Origin: an uncultured Saprospiraceae bacterium
Lineage (GTDB): Bacteria > Bacteroidota > Bacteroidia > Chitinophagales > Saprospiraceae
Direction of reading: 5' to 3'
DNA: 38,013 bases
Assembly: GCA_937973945.1 (NCBI GenBank)
Contig: CALJIY010000208.1
Location: 1-38,013 of the forward strand
Made by a program: the position numbers and the translations under genes. Position 1 is the first letter of the stretch; the number at the start of each line of letters is the position of its first letter. Below the pieces are notes generated by a model, which was not told the origin of the DNA, ran no database searches, and worked only from the letters and a program-made list of their open reading frames with translations. Positions 6,743-14,478 of this stretch are shown here, one piece after another.

Positions 6743-8212
6743 ATGAGAAAAATACTATTTTTAGCTACCTGCTTAGCTTTTGCAGTTACTACCTTATCTG
6801 CACAATGTCCAACCTCCAATAGAGATGGCATCCATGTGGTTCAATATGGCCAAACCTTATATCGGATTTCCAAGATGTATAATGTCAGTATAGAGAATTT
6901 AAGAGCATGGAACGGGATGCAGTTTAATGAACTATTGCAAGTTTGTCAAAACATTCGAGTGAATGCACCGATTGCGGCCAACACGTATCAAGCTCCTGCA
7001 CAGGAGGTTTTTGTAACACGTAGTGCGCCCGCCGTTCAAACTACTACTTCTACCTCTTATAACAGTTATCAAAAACAAACAGGTGGACGGCATGTGATTA
7101 AACAAGGAGAAACCATTGCAGGTATAGCCAGACTGTATGGATATACAGAGGCGCGTTTTAGAGAATTTAATGTTTTAAACCCAGGTCAAGAAAGAACGCC
7201 TGGTTCTGTTTTGTTGACTTCTGATTGTGCTTGTGATCGAACGTCTTATGCAGAAGATGCCAATGGTTTATTTTCTGGACAATGGAATGAGCAATTGCGT
7301 TCGCCAAATGATTATACGCCTAATCCTAATGCGAGACCTGCTCCAGCCAGTAATTATACCAACCCATTTTACACGCCCCCTTCAAGCAATAGGCCGCCGA
7401 CCTATAATCAAGGAAATCAAGGAAATCAAGGAAATCAAGGGAATCAAATAAATCAAGGCACCACCTCATGGGGAAGAGTAGCTAATCAAAGAAACAACAC
7501 GACTACAAATAACCGTCCAGCAAACAACTGGAATAATACATCGAACAATAATAATTGGAATAGGACTCCAGCCACCAATAACGGAGGAACGAACCAAATA
7601 AATAATACAGGTTTTAATAATCGACCAGCTACAACAGCGACCACCAATCGACCTAATCCGAATGCTTATAGAAATGAGTTGGGTAAGACGTCGTATTTAA
7701 GTCAAGAAGAGCAAACAATGATTAACGAAATCAATTTGGTGCGTTCTAATCCTGCTGGATATGTAAAATATGTAGAGCAATACATTAAGGATATTCGTAG
7801 TGGAAAAGCATTTGGTAGCTCCACTAATGTAGCTTATGAGTTAATAGATGAGCTTAAGCGAACGCCACCATTATCTATTTTACAACCCGTTGAATGTCTC
7901 TACAAAGCGGCACAGCAACATGGTCAAGAGGCCGTAAGAAAGGGAAGTTCTGACCATAAAGGTTTAGATGGATCTTGGCCTTGGGATCGAGCAAAGCGCG
8001 CTTGCCCTCAAATGACAGATGGTAATGAAAATCTAGTTGGTGGCCCAGCTGATGTAAGAGAAGCGGTGATGCTTTTACTAGTAGATGATGGTATCAGCAA
8101 TAGAGGTCATCGAAAAACTTTGCTAAACAAAGAATGGAAATATGTAGCTTGCTATAAGACGGGGATGGTTGGGCGTATGCCTAATAGTTGGGTGCAGATG
8201 TTCGGGTATTAG
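6743..8212 (+). CDS. Secreted protein with two LysM domains and a CAP/SCP domain
   Basis: A 489-residue exported protein. The start at 6743 gives a clean signal peptide (MRKILFLATCLAFAVTTLSA, cut before Q21); upstream codons are not conserved-looking. LysM domains at about residues 30-73 (HVVQYGQTLYRISKMYNVS) and 117-160 (HVIKQGETIAGIARLYG) should bind peptidoglycan. A low-complexity linker (about 180-310) is rich in Asn, Thr, Gln and Pro and contains GNQ tandem repeats. The C-terminal CAP domain (about 318-489) keeps H393, H405, E429 in NENLVGG and H456 in RGHRKTLL. CAP proteins occur in cell-wall and sporulation-type exported proteins, and the activity is mostly unknown. A copy of the CACRGAG repeat follows the stop. 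Confidence 0.9.
   Translation: MRKILFLATCLAFAVTTLSAQCPTSNRDGIHVVQYGQTLYRISKMYNVSIENLRAWNGMQFNELLQVCQNIRVNAPIAANTYQAPAQEVFVTRSAPAVQTTTSTSYNSYQKQTGGRHVIKQGETIAGIARLYGYTEARFREFNVLNPGQERTPGSVLLTSDCACDRTSYAEDANGLFSGQWNEQLRSPNDYTPNPNARPAPASNYTNPFYTPPSSNRPPTYNQGNQGNQGNQGNQINQGTTSWGRVANQRNNTTTNNRPANNWNNTSNNNNWNRTPATNNGGTNQINNTGFNNRPATTATTNRPNPNAYRNELGKTSYLSQEEQTMINEINLVRSNPAGYVKYVEQYIKDIRSGKAFGSSTNVAYELIDELKRTPPLSILQPVECLYKAAQQHGQEAVRKGSSDHKGLDGSWPWDRAKRACPQMTDGNENLVGGPADVREAVMLLLVDDGISNRGHRKTLLNKEWKYVACYKTGMVGRMPNSWVQMFGY
7406..7457 (+). repeat. 9-bp in-frame minisatellite encoding Gly-Asn-Gln
   Basis: About five to six copies of AATCAAGGA, some varied, sit inside the linker of the LysM-CAP gene. 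The unit is a multiple of three, so copy-number change would lengthen or shorten the linker without breaking the frame. Confidence 0.8.
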
Positions 8213-8239
8213 GAGATATAGAGATTAACAGCTGTTTTA

Positions 8240-8372
8240 GATGTTGACGATACTGAACACGGAGTCACAGAGGCACGGAGAATACTTTTTCTCCGTGCCT
8301 TTGTGATTCTATGGTCAATTTTGTCAACATCAAGCATAAAACCCTGTGTCCCAGTGCCTCTGTGTTCCATTA
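8240..8372. repeat. Inverted pair of CACRGAG elements with facing GATGTTGAC cores
   Basis: The core GATGTTGAC stands at 8240-8248 and its reverse complement GTCAACATC at 8323-8331. The left arm (CACGGAGTCACAGAGGCACG) is answered by CTCCGTGCCTTTGTGATTC, making a hairpin with a short loop near 8281-8290. A further reverse unit (8331-8372) is nearly identical to the first 51-bp unit at 4066. The block lies between the stops of two converging genes and may end both transcripts. Confidence 0.85.
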
Positions 8373-8392
8373 CTCACTTTCGCCAGAAAGCC

Positions 8393-9154
8393 TCAAAAGT
8401 CAGTAAACAAGCCCTCAGGAATCTCACTCCCCACCTCAATCTCCGTCAACTTATTTTTCCCTCGATCTCCCGATAATAGAATAGCGCCGTGCGGACGATA
8501 ATCTTTCCAAGGAATTTGAAATCTAGGAATAGAATCTGTGTAGCTAGGATAATAATCCCATTGATTAATCAAGTTTGTTTGTTGATCTACGTAAACCAAA
8601 TATTTATTATCTGGTGTTTTGCCTACATTTTTATAAGTCAATTGTAAGACCTCGGATGGTTCTCCTGCTTGACTATTGTCTGTCCCCATATACTTTAGGG
8701 TGACTCCAGTATCCTTTAATTTAAAAGGCAATACCAACCAATACGCATCATTAATCCATACGGATTTTCCTTTTTCCATTAAGGAAGGATGTTCGGGATG
8801 GCCTTTAGTAAATAAAGTATCGTTGCGCATCGCCTTTCCTTCCATGCTGTGAATATTCAAGAGAATGGCTAAGTCTTCTTTTAAATAATCAACTCGAACA
8901 TCCCCTGTCAGTTTGTCCCATGCTAATTTTCTAGAACCAAAGAAATTCCATTTAATTAAACGAGTATCCTCCCAATTCTGTCGCCCTCCAACCGCTTCGA
9001 CTACTTGATCGGCAAGTGTAATTGCTTTCGCATCAGAGTTAGCACTATCGAAACCTGCTGCAGGTGGATTGCCAACTATTCTTGTTTTGGTGATGGATTG
9101 CTTGCAAGCGAATAATAGTAGTGCAAAACCAATAGCAAATAATATATTTTTCAT
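8393..9154 (-). CDS. Predicted lipoprotein, function unknown
   Basis: A 253-residue protein. The ATG at 9154 gives a lipoprotein signal ending LLFAC (C17); a longer frame upstream adds a poor N-terminus. The mature part contains strand-rich stretches such as RVDYLKEDLAILLNIHSMEG, WINDAYWLVLPFKLKD and YLVYVDQQTNLINQWDYYPS. The pattern resembles LolA/LppX-like lipid-binding beta folds and small Bacteroidota families of unknown role, but I cannot name a family with confidence. It ends next to a repeat element, and another repeat lies upstream of its start. The likely place is the inner face of the outer membrane. Confidence 0.8.
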   Translation of the reverse strand: MKNILFAIGFALLLFACKQSITKTRIVGNPPAAGFDSANSDAKAITLADQVVEAVGGRQNWEDTRLIKWNFFGSRKLAWDKLTGDVRVDYLKEDLAILLNIHSMEGKAMRNDTLFTKGHPEHPSLMEKGKSVWINDAYWLVLPFKLKDTGVTLKYMGTDNSQAGEPSEVLQLTYKNVGKTPDNKYLVYVDQQTNLINQWDYYPSYTDSIPRFQIPWKDYRPHGAILLSGDRGKNKLTEIEVGSEIPEGLFTDF

Positions 9155-9285
9155 AAGGGGAAAGTATTTGAAGAAAGGAATAAAAAAGGGCACTCCGATA
9201 GACAAAAGTTGCAGTTGACTAATTCCGTATTAAATTGTTTAGCAAGGAAGCACTATGCCCTATCAAGAGTACCCAGGTTTTGGAA

Positions 9286-9463
9286 TGTCATGTTGTGTAA
9301 CATGTTGTTCAAGGGAGGAATGTTTTTAGAAGTCAGAAGTCAGACCGTTCTTCCAGAACTGTCAGGTGTCAGACGTATAATGTTGACAACGTGATATTTG
9401 TAAGCGCTGGTCAACATCTTGCGTCTGACTTCTGACAGCGTAGCGTTCTGACCTCTGACTTCT
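9286..9463. repeat. AGTCAGA-type element with facing GATGTTGAC cores
   Basis: A perfect palindrome CATGTTGTGTAACATG lies at 9289-9304. AGAAGTCAGAAGTCAGA starts at 9328, followed by modules with CTGTCAGGTGTCAGACG. The core ATGTTGAC is at 9380-9387 and GTCAACATC at 9410-9418. The right arm TCTGACTTCTGACAGCG and CTCTGACTTCT runs to within two bases of the aminotransferase stop codon. The arms pair to give a long imperfect hairpin. Confidence 0.8.
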
Positions 9464-9464
9464 A

Positions 9465-10391
9465 TTATTTAGCCAATGCCACCTCTCGATGCACCAGCTC
9501 CGTATATAGTTGGCTCAAGCGTTGGCTAACAGGTCCAAAAGTACCTTCACCAATCACTCGACCATCAATTTTCGTTACCGGCGTAACGCCACCAAAAGTG
9601 CCCGTTACAAAGGCTTCATCAGCGCCATATAGATCAAATAATGAAAAATTCTTTTGTTTGCACACAATCCCATTTTCTTCACATACCCGAATAATATTTC
9701 CTCTAGTAATACCATTCATACAGTATTGGCCAGTAGAAGTCCAGACCTCTCCTTTGGTGACCATAAAGAAGTTGGTCGCATTACAGGTAGAAACGAAGCC
9801 ATTGATATCTAACATCAATGCTTCATCAGCTCCAGCTTCAATTGCCTGTACCAAGGCCATGACTTCATGCAATTTACTATGACAATTTAAACGAGGGTCT
9901 AAATAATCAGGAGCGCCTCTACGGATGGTACTAGTAAATAAAGTCACCCCTTTAGCCTTGCTTTTCGAAGAAGCTTTTTTATGTTCTGCAATGATCACCA
10001 AGTTAGGCCCACTAATCGTTAGCCTTGGATCTTGAGAAGGTGTTTTTTTGATACCTCTGGTAACCATAAAGCGCGCATGTACATTATCGTGCATGTTGTT
10101 GGCGTTCAAGGTATACCAGATTTTTTCAGTCAACTCAGCTCTCGTCATCCCTAGATCCATCCCAACAGTAGCCGCTGCCGCCCATAATCTATCTAAGTGC
10201 AAATCTAAAAATACCAAGACTCCTTCATGCAATCGTACGGCTTCCCAGATACCGTCGCCCACTAAGTATCCGCTATCAAAAACAGAAATTTTAGCTTCTG
10301 ATCTAGGATATAGCTCCCCATTTACGTAGATTAAGACATCTTTATTTCTGTCATCTGGGAGTGCATTATGTGTGCCGTGTACTTCTTTCAT
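9465..10391 (-). CDS. Class IV (fold type IV) PLP-dependent aminotransferase, branched-chain/D-amino acid type
   Basis: A 308-residue PLP enzyme of the BCAT/D-amino acid transaminase/aminodeoxychorismate lyase family. The PLP lysine is K173 in CHSKLHEVMALVQAIEAGADEA-type context. The loop around N207 and the TGTFGGVTPV phosphate-binding region are present. In BCAT and D-AAT a Glu contacts the PLP ring nitrogen in the motif VSEGxxxN. Here the matching stretch is VSTCNATNFF, with Thr202 in that place. The substrate is therefore uncertain, and I give no gene symbol. The gene is divergent from a sulfotransferase-like gene 165 bp away, a pairing that also occurs as a fused protein in plants by my recollection. 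Confidence 0.9.
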   Translation of the reverse strand: MKEVHGTHNALPDDRNKDVLIYVNGELYPRSEAKISVFDSGYLVGDGIWEAVRLHEGVLVFLDLHLDRLWAAAATVGMDLGMTRAELTEKIWYTLNANNMHDNVHARFMVTRGIKKTPSQDPRLTISGPNLVIIAEHKKASSKSKAKGVTLFTSTIRRGAPDYLDPRLNCHSKLHEVMALVQAIEAGADEALMLDINGFVSTCNATNFFMVTKGEVWTSTGQYCMNGITRGNIIRVCEENGIVCKQKNFSLFDLYGADEAFVTGTFGGVTPVTKIDGRVIGEGTFGPVSQRLSQLYTELVHREVALAK

Positions 10392-10456
10392 TAATTATTT
10401 AGATATAGCGCTCAATATAGGAAAAATTGGATTGTTGTTACTAATTCCTTCTAGTT

Positions 10457-10487
10457 TTTGTAATCAAGTTTTATCTATTTATATTTA
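10457..10487 (+). promoter_or_regulatory. Promoter of the sulfotransferase-like gene
   Basis: TTTG at 10457-10460, a 19-bp spacer, then TATATTTA at 10480-10487 (one mismatch to TAnnTTTG). The predicted start near 10494 puts the palindrome at 10504-10536 inside the 5' untranslated region. Confidence 0.5.
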
Positions 10488-10503
10488 TCGCTTAAGAATA
10501 ATC

Positions 10504-10536
10504 AGACTTGGGAAGTTTTTAAAACTTACCAAGTCT
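10504..10536. repeat. 16-bp near-perfect palindrome in the 5' leader
   Basis: AGACTTGGGAAGTTTT (10504-10519) faces AAAACTTACCAAGTCT (10521-10536) with one mismatch. The 3' edge is 20 bp before the start codon at 10557. It could be an operator, a leader hairpin, or one copy of a dispersed palindromic repeat. I recall similar CTTGGTAAGTTTT palindromes in Bacteroidota genomes, but cannot confirm this here. Confidence 0.8.
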
Positions 10537-10556
10537 TTCGTCGATTTAAATAGACT

Positions 10557-11279
10557 ATGAGAAAACGGATCAATATTTGGTCAAGTCCAAGGAATATTTC
10601 CACTGCATTTATGTACTCTTTTGCGCAGCGTACAGATATGACCGTCGTAGATGAACCATTATACGCACATTTTCTAAGTAAGACCAATTCAGAAGCAGCA
10701 CATCCTGGAACCGCCGAAATATTAGAGACAATGGAGTTGGATGGTCATAAAGTAGTAGACGATATGCTGCATGGTATATACCCAACAGATCATGTGCTTT
10801 TTAAACAGATGACACATCATCTGATCCATTTGAATGAAGACTTTTTAGCTAAGATGGAAAATGTATTACTAATTCGAGATCCAAGAAGAATTATCGCTTC
10901 TTATGCGAAAGTAATTCCGAATCCAGATTTGCCAGATATTGGGATTAAAATGCAGTATGATTTATTTCAAAAATTATCTAAAGTAGGGAAATTAGCGGCT
11001 GTGGTGGACGCTAAATATTTACTCCTTGATCCCAATGGCGTATTAAGTCAATTATGTGCGCATTTAGAAATTCCTTTTCAGGAACAAATGCTCGAATGGA
11101 CAGCTGGACCAAGATCAGAAGATGGATGCTGGGCAAAATATTGGTATGCTAATGTGCATCAGTCTACTGGATTTATGCCGTATGAAGAGAAAGAAATTAA
11201 ACTTTTAGGTAATTTAGCAGAACTGGCAGATAGGTGCCAGCCTTATTATTCTTTTTTATCGGAGTATACGATTAGGTAG
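10557..11279 (+). CDS. Sulfotransferase-like P-loop protein
   Basis: A 240-residue protein with sulfotransferase features. The N-terminal loop SSPRNISTAFMYSFAQR (about residues 9-25) fits the 5'-phosphosulfate-binding site, and LLIRDPRRIIASYAKV (about 104-119) fits the 3'-phosphate-binding segment of PAPS. The sequence VDEPLYAHFL near 31-40 is typical of the bacterial subgroup often found beside class IV aminotransferases. The substrate is unknown; some members of the fold do not transfer sulfate. A leader palindrome precedes the gene. The divergent aminotransferase suggests work on a shared amino-acid-derived molecule, which is inference. Confidence 0.85.
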   Translation: MRKRINIWSSPRNISTAFMYSFAQRTDMTVVDEPLYAHFLSKTNSEAAHPGTAEILETMELDGHKVVDDMLHGIYPTDHVLFKQMTHHLIHLNEDFLAKMENVLLIRDPRRIIASYAKVIPNPDLPDIGIKMQYDLFQKLSKVGKLAAVVDAKYLLLDPNGVLSQLCAHLEIPFQEQMLEWTAGPRSEDGCWAKYWYANVHQSTGFMPYEEKEIKLLGNLAELADRCQPYYSFLSEYTIR

Positions 11280-11280
11280 A

Positions 11281-11340
11281 ATAGAGAAGCGGGAGCAGAA
11301 CAGCCCGACTGCCATCAGGTGGGCGGGGAATAGAGACCTA
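11281..11340. repeat. AGAGAGY-type repeat remnant
   Basis: ATAGAGAAGCGGGAGCAGAAC at its left end and GAATAGAGACC at 11328-11338 share wording with the element at 16268-16349. The middle (CAGCCCGACTGCCATCAGG) is unrelated. It starts directly after the sulfotransferase stop. Confidence 0.5.
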
Positions 11341-11370
11341 TTTTGTTTAAAAACAAGAAAAATAAAAAAC

Positions 11371-12105
11371 ATGAAACTAAGATTAATGCTCTTATGTATG
11401 TGTTCCTTAAGTGCTTATATGTACTTAGCGGCGCAAATTACGGATCCTAAAGCAACAGAAGTATGGGAACCTGAACCGCGAGTAGTGACTTCCGGAATCG
11501 GGACGGCACCACCTTCTGATGCCATTGTTTTATTTGACGGGACTAGTCTAGAGCATTGGATGACATTGGATAGTGCGGCTGCAGGATGGCAAATAAAAGA
11601 TGGAACTATGACTGTGGTGAAAGGAACAGGAGATATTCGAACAAAACAAAATTTTGGTAGTGTACAATTACACTTGGAATGGCGAACACCTGCTGTGGTA
11701 GAAAGCGAAGGGCAGGGTAGAGGGAATAGTGGCGTTTTCTTACAAGGAATTTATGAAGTGCAAGTTTTAGACAGCTATAAAAATAGGACCTATTCTAATG
11801 GTCAAGCAGCGTCTATTTATAAGCAACATATACCTTTAGTAAATGCCTGCCGTCCGCCAGGTGAATGGCAGACCTACGATATTATTTTTATGGAGCCCGT
11901 ATTCAATGCTGACGGAATAAAGGTGAGATCAGGTAGCTTGACGGTCATTCAGAATGGCGTGTTGGTTCAGAATAATATTGAGATAAAAGGGACAACACCT
12001 TATATTGGTTTACCTCAAAATCCTGCACATGGTGATGGGCCATTGAAATTACAAGATCATGGGAACCCTGTTAGTTACAGAAATATTTGGCTGCGAGAAT
12101 TATAA
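11371..12105 (+). CDS. Secreted DUF1080 (3-keto-disaccharide hydrolase-like) protein
   Basis: A 244-residue exported protein with a signal peptide (residues 1-21, ending YLAAQ). The rest is one DUF1080 domain, a concanavalin-like jelly roll: IVLFDGTSLEHWMTLDSA, GWQIKDGTMTVVKGTGDIRT, GNSGVFLQGIYEVQVLDSY, GEWQTYDIIF and GPLKLQDHGNPVSYRNIWLREL are all family landmarks. Some members hydrolyse 3-keto-glycosides in carbohydrate breakdown, and others only bind sugars. No sugar-use cluster surrounds it, so the substrate is open. It ends before a strong palindrome at 12133. Confidence 0.92.
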   Translation: MKLRLMLLCMCSLSAYMYLAAQITDPKATEVWEPEPRVVTSGIGTAPPSDAIVLFDGTSLEHWMTLDSAAAGWQIKDGTMTVVKGTGDIRTKQNFGSVQLHLEWRTPAVVESEGQGRGNSGVFLQGIYEVQVLDSYKNRTYSNGQAASIYKQHIPLVNACRPPGEWQTYDIIFMEPVFNADGIKVRSGSLTVIQNGVLVQNNIEIKGTTPYIGLPQNPAHGDGPLKLQDHGNPVSYRNIWLREL

Positions 12106-12132
12106 ATACTCAATAGGGTCGCTGGTGGTCTG

Positions 12133-12167
12133 ATGCTGGGCGATACTTTCAAAGTATCGCTCAGCAT
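12133..12167 (+). terminator. 17-bp hairpin after the DUF1080 gene
   Basis: ATGCTGGGCGATACTTT (12133-12149) pairs with 12151-12167 with a single G-T wobble. It is compact and GC-containing but no T-run follows, so it may act as a weak terminator or as an mRNA 3'-end stabiliser. Confidence 0.55.
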
Positions 12168-12179
12168 TAGAATATTGGT

Positions 12180-12285
12180 GAAGTATAAGGTATAAAGTAG
12201 TAGGTATGAAGTAGTAAGATGTTGACAGTCAATGTTTAAAAAAATCATATTGGTCTACTTTATCTTGACTTACTACTTATTCAAC
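12180..12285. repeat. AAGTAGT/AAGTATA heptad element with a GATGTTGAC core
   Basis: From 12181 the sequence steps in 7-bp units: AAGTATA, AGGTATA, AAGTAGT, AGGTATG, AAGTAGT. It then runs into GATGTTGAC at 12218-12226. The right side (TCTACTTTATCTTGACTTAC, TACTACTTATTCAAC) is the imperfect reverse. The core is the same as in the other families, although the arm words are quite different. Confidence 0.75.
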
Positions 12286-12290
12286 CCATT

Positions 12291-12327
12291 GAAAAATTAT
12301 CCAGAATTTTGGGATCCAGAATTTTTC
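12291..12327. repeat. Short inverted and direct repeat at the end of the GNAT gene
   Basis: GAAAAATT (12291-12298) and AATTTTTC (12320-12327) are inverted ends. Inside, CCAGAATTTT occurs twice (12301-12310 and 12316-12325). The unit overlaps the stop codon and the last nine codons of the acetyltransferase gene. Confidence 0.7.
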
Positions 12328-12890
12328 AATAGCTTTATGTATTCTGCCTCCTTTTTCAAATCCTTCATGCTCAATACGGATGTAGGTGGATGATCTGTCT
12401 GTTGGAGCGCTAATTCATACCAACTAACTCGCTGCCAGGCCCCTAATTTATAGCCAATATTATTATAAGTACCAACCAATTGGAAGCCAAGACTTTTATG
12501 AAAGGCGACACTTGCTTGATTAGGTTGCACGATACCAGCTAATGCATTGGTATAGCCTTGTAAGCGAAGTAATTGAAATAGGGTAGTATATAGTTTTTTG
12601 GCAATACCTTGCCTTTTATAGGCATCATGAACATAAACAGATACTTCTCTGTTCCATTGATAGGCAGCTCTACCTCTATGGGCACTCGCATAGGCGTAAC
12701 CTGCTATTACCCCCTTTTTTTCATATACTAGCCAAGGCGATTCTTCGAGGTACTTTTCTACTCGTTGGGTGAAATCGGTAATTGATGGTACCTCTAATTC
12801 AAATGTAATTGTGGTGTTAAGAACGTATGGAGCGTATATATTTAAAATTTCTGAGGCATCTAAAGGTTTGGCTAATCTTATTTGATACAT
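12297..12890 (-). CDS. GNAT N-acetyltransferase, phosphinothricin acetyltransferase-like
   Basis: A 197-residue acetyl-CoA-dependent N-acetyltransferase. The acetyl-CoA loop is YKRQGIAKKLY (about residues 91-101). The run HRGRAAYQWNREVSVYV and the later NQASVAFHKSLGFQLVGT and GYKLGAWQRVSWYEL are typical of the Pat/MnaT-like subgroup, which acts on amino-acid analogues such as methionine sulfoximine or phosphinothricin. Family members are usually about 170 residues. The last part (about 170-197) is an added tail ending KNSGSQNSG, encoded by the repeat at 12291-12327. A minus-strand -7-like box, TAACTTTG, is at 12941-12948. Confidence 0.88.
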   Translation of the reverse strand: MYQIRLAKPLDASEILNIYAPYVLNTTITFELEVPSITDFTQRVEKYLEESPWLVYEKKGVIAGYAYASAHRGRAAYQWNREVSVYVHDAYKRQGIAKKLYTTLFQLLRLQGYTNALAGIVQPNQASVAFHKSLGFQLVGTYNNIGYKLGAWQRVSWYELALQQTDHPPTSVLSMKDLKKEAEYIKLLKNSGSQNSG

Positions 12891-13127
12891 ATAAAAGTCT
12901 TCTTTATTGCAAAATAAGGATAATTCTTATGTGTTTTAATCAAAGTTAGTTCCTTTATTTTCTAATTTTTTTATCTTTACTTTACTACTTGTGGTATGAT
13001 TATGGGAACAGCTTAAGTACCACTTTGCAGATCCTAAAGCCAAGTTTTTAAACAGCGGAACAAGCATTAAAGTCCCTCTATTAATAGATGGGTTTTAAAT
13101 ATAAACATAACACTAAAATTAATAAAC

Positions 13128-14189
13128 TTGTACACAGAAGTACACTATCCATTAAGAAAAATTCCACCTAAAAAATTAGATGATTACTTGTCGAAAGGCT
13201 GGTTCCGTATGGGGCAGACCATTTTTACTTGTTGGTTCTTGTTTATGGAGCGTAGATTTTTTTCTGCTATTTGGATAAGACAAGACCTGAAGGATTTTAA
13301 ATTTAAAAAGCGCTCCCGTAAGTTGATGAATCGAAACAAACGATTATTTACTTACAAAGTGGGTAGAGCAGTAATTGATCGGCCTAAGGAGATATTATAT
13401 CAAAAACATCGAGTTAGATTTAATACAGGTGGCGTATATAGGAGTTTGAGGCAATCTTTATTAAGTGGTTCTAGTTTTTCTATATATGATACGCGTCAGA
13501 TTGAGATATATGAAGGTGACCAGTTAGTTGCCGCTAGTTTTTTTGACGTAGGAGAGGAAAGTGTCGCTAGTATAACAGGAATTTTTGATCCAGCATATAA
13601 TCAACATAGTTTGGGGTTCTATACCATGTTGTTGGAAATGGAATTTTCTATATCAACCAATAAAAAATTCTACTATCCTGGATATATTGTACCGGGTAAT
13701 CCTCGGTTTGATTATAAAGCAAGAATTGGTGCTGTTGATTTTTATGATTTTACTCATGAAAAATGGCGACCTATTGCTGAATTAGATTTAAAAGAAATCC
13801 CCTCTAGTTTATTGATGGGTAAATTAGAAACAATTAAATTCTACCTTTCCAAGAAAGGAATAGAAAGCGAAATCTATTACTTCCCACCTTATGAATCTGC
13901 AGGTATAGATCCTCTTTTAGAAGATCTGTTGAAGCACCCAATGTACTTGAAATGTATCTCTACAAAATTTAGACACTTTGATCTTTTTGTGGTTTATGAT
14001 TTATTAAAAGAAGAATACCAATTAGGTATTTACTATAACTTAGATGATTTTTCCGATTGGATGGCCAATCGGCAAGACAATTCAGGATCATTTTCCTATA
14101 ATATATATATGTTAGGGGAGGTCGTTGCAGAGAAAAAACTACCTAAAGAAATTTCTGAAGATGTCTATGAGTTTATTCATGGTAGTTAA
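13128..14189 (+). CDS. Arginyltransferase-like (ATE/BPT-type) GNAT-fold protein
   Basis: A 353-residue protein. The segment LVAASFFDVGEESVASITGIF followed by FYTMLLEMEFSIS and FYYPGYIVPGNPRFDYKARIG (about residues 130-210) resembles the C-terminal GNAT-fold half of arginyl-, leucyl- or aspartyl-tRNA-protein transferases, which attach an amino acid to protein N-termini in the N-degron pathway. The N-terminal cysteine cluster of true ATE1 is not obvious. The start is a TTG at 13128: the frame is open only back to 13071 and has no ATG there, and the sequence MYTEVHYPL reads like a proper N-terminus. The next in-frame Met (residue 28) would cut into the domain. Function is inferred from resemblance only. 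Confidence 0.7.
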   Translation: MYTEVHYPLRKIPPKKLDDYLSKGWFRMGQTIFTCWFLFMERRFFSAIWIRQDLKDFKFKKRSRKLMNRNKRLFTYKVGRAVIDRPKEILYQKHRVRFNTGGVYRSLRQSLLSGSSFSIYDTRQIEIYEGDQLVAASFFDVGEESVASITGIFDPAYNQHSLGFYTMLLEMEFSISTNKKFYYPGYIVPGNPRFDYKARIGAVDFYDFTHEKWRPIAELDLKEIPSSLLMGKLETIKFYLSKKGIESEIYYFPPYESAGIDPLLEDLLKHPMYLKCISTKFRHFDLFVVYDLLKEEYQLGIYYNLDDFSDWMANRQDNSGSFSYNIYMLGEVVAEKKLPKEISEDVYEFIHGS

Positions 14190-14199
14190 TAATGAAATA

Positions 14200-14218
14200 G
14201 GTCTCTAATCTCTCTTCT
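14200..14218. repeat. Short AGAGAGY-type repeat
   Basis: GGTCTCTAATCTCTCTTCT lies 11 bp after the stop of the preceding gene. It matches the reverse wording of the AGAGAGY family, especially the start of the element at 598. The rest of the gap up to 14478 holds only a lone TAAATTTG box at 14282-14289. Confidence 0.5.
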
Positions 14219-14478
14219 ATAAAGTGCCCCGTTGGTTAAAATATGATTGAGGAGTACTAAGATACTGGTTATCAAGTCTTATAAATTTGTATGTATCCAC
14301 CTTTTTTTGAAAATTAACCTTAATTTAATAGCCTCCTTCTCGTGAAACACTCCTTATTATTGTTAGTTTTGGGCATTGGTTTCTAAGGAATATTCCAACA
14401 TAAGCGTTTCATAAAGAACCAGATCTATAATAACCGCAAATGAATTCATACAAAGCTGATTTCAAAACCTCGGTATAA

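Noticed and set aside
9209-9394. Open frame of 61 codons between the lipoprotein and aminotransferase genes
   Set aside because: It runs into an AGTCAGA repeat element and has no domain or promoter.
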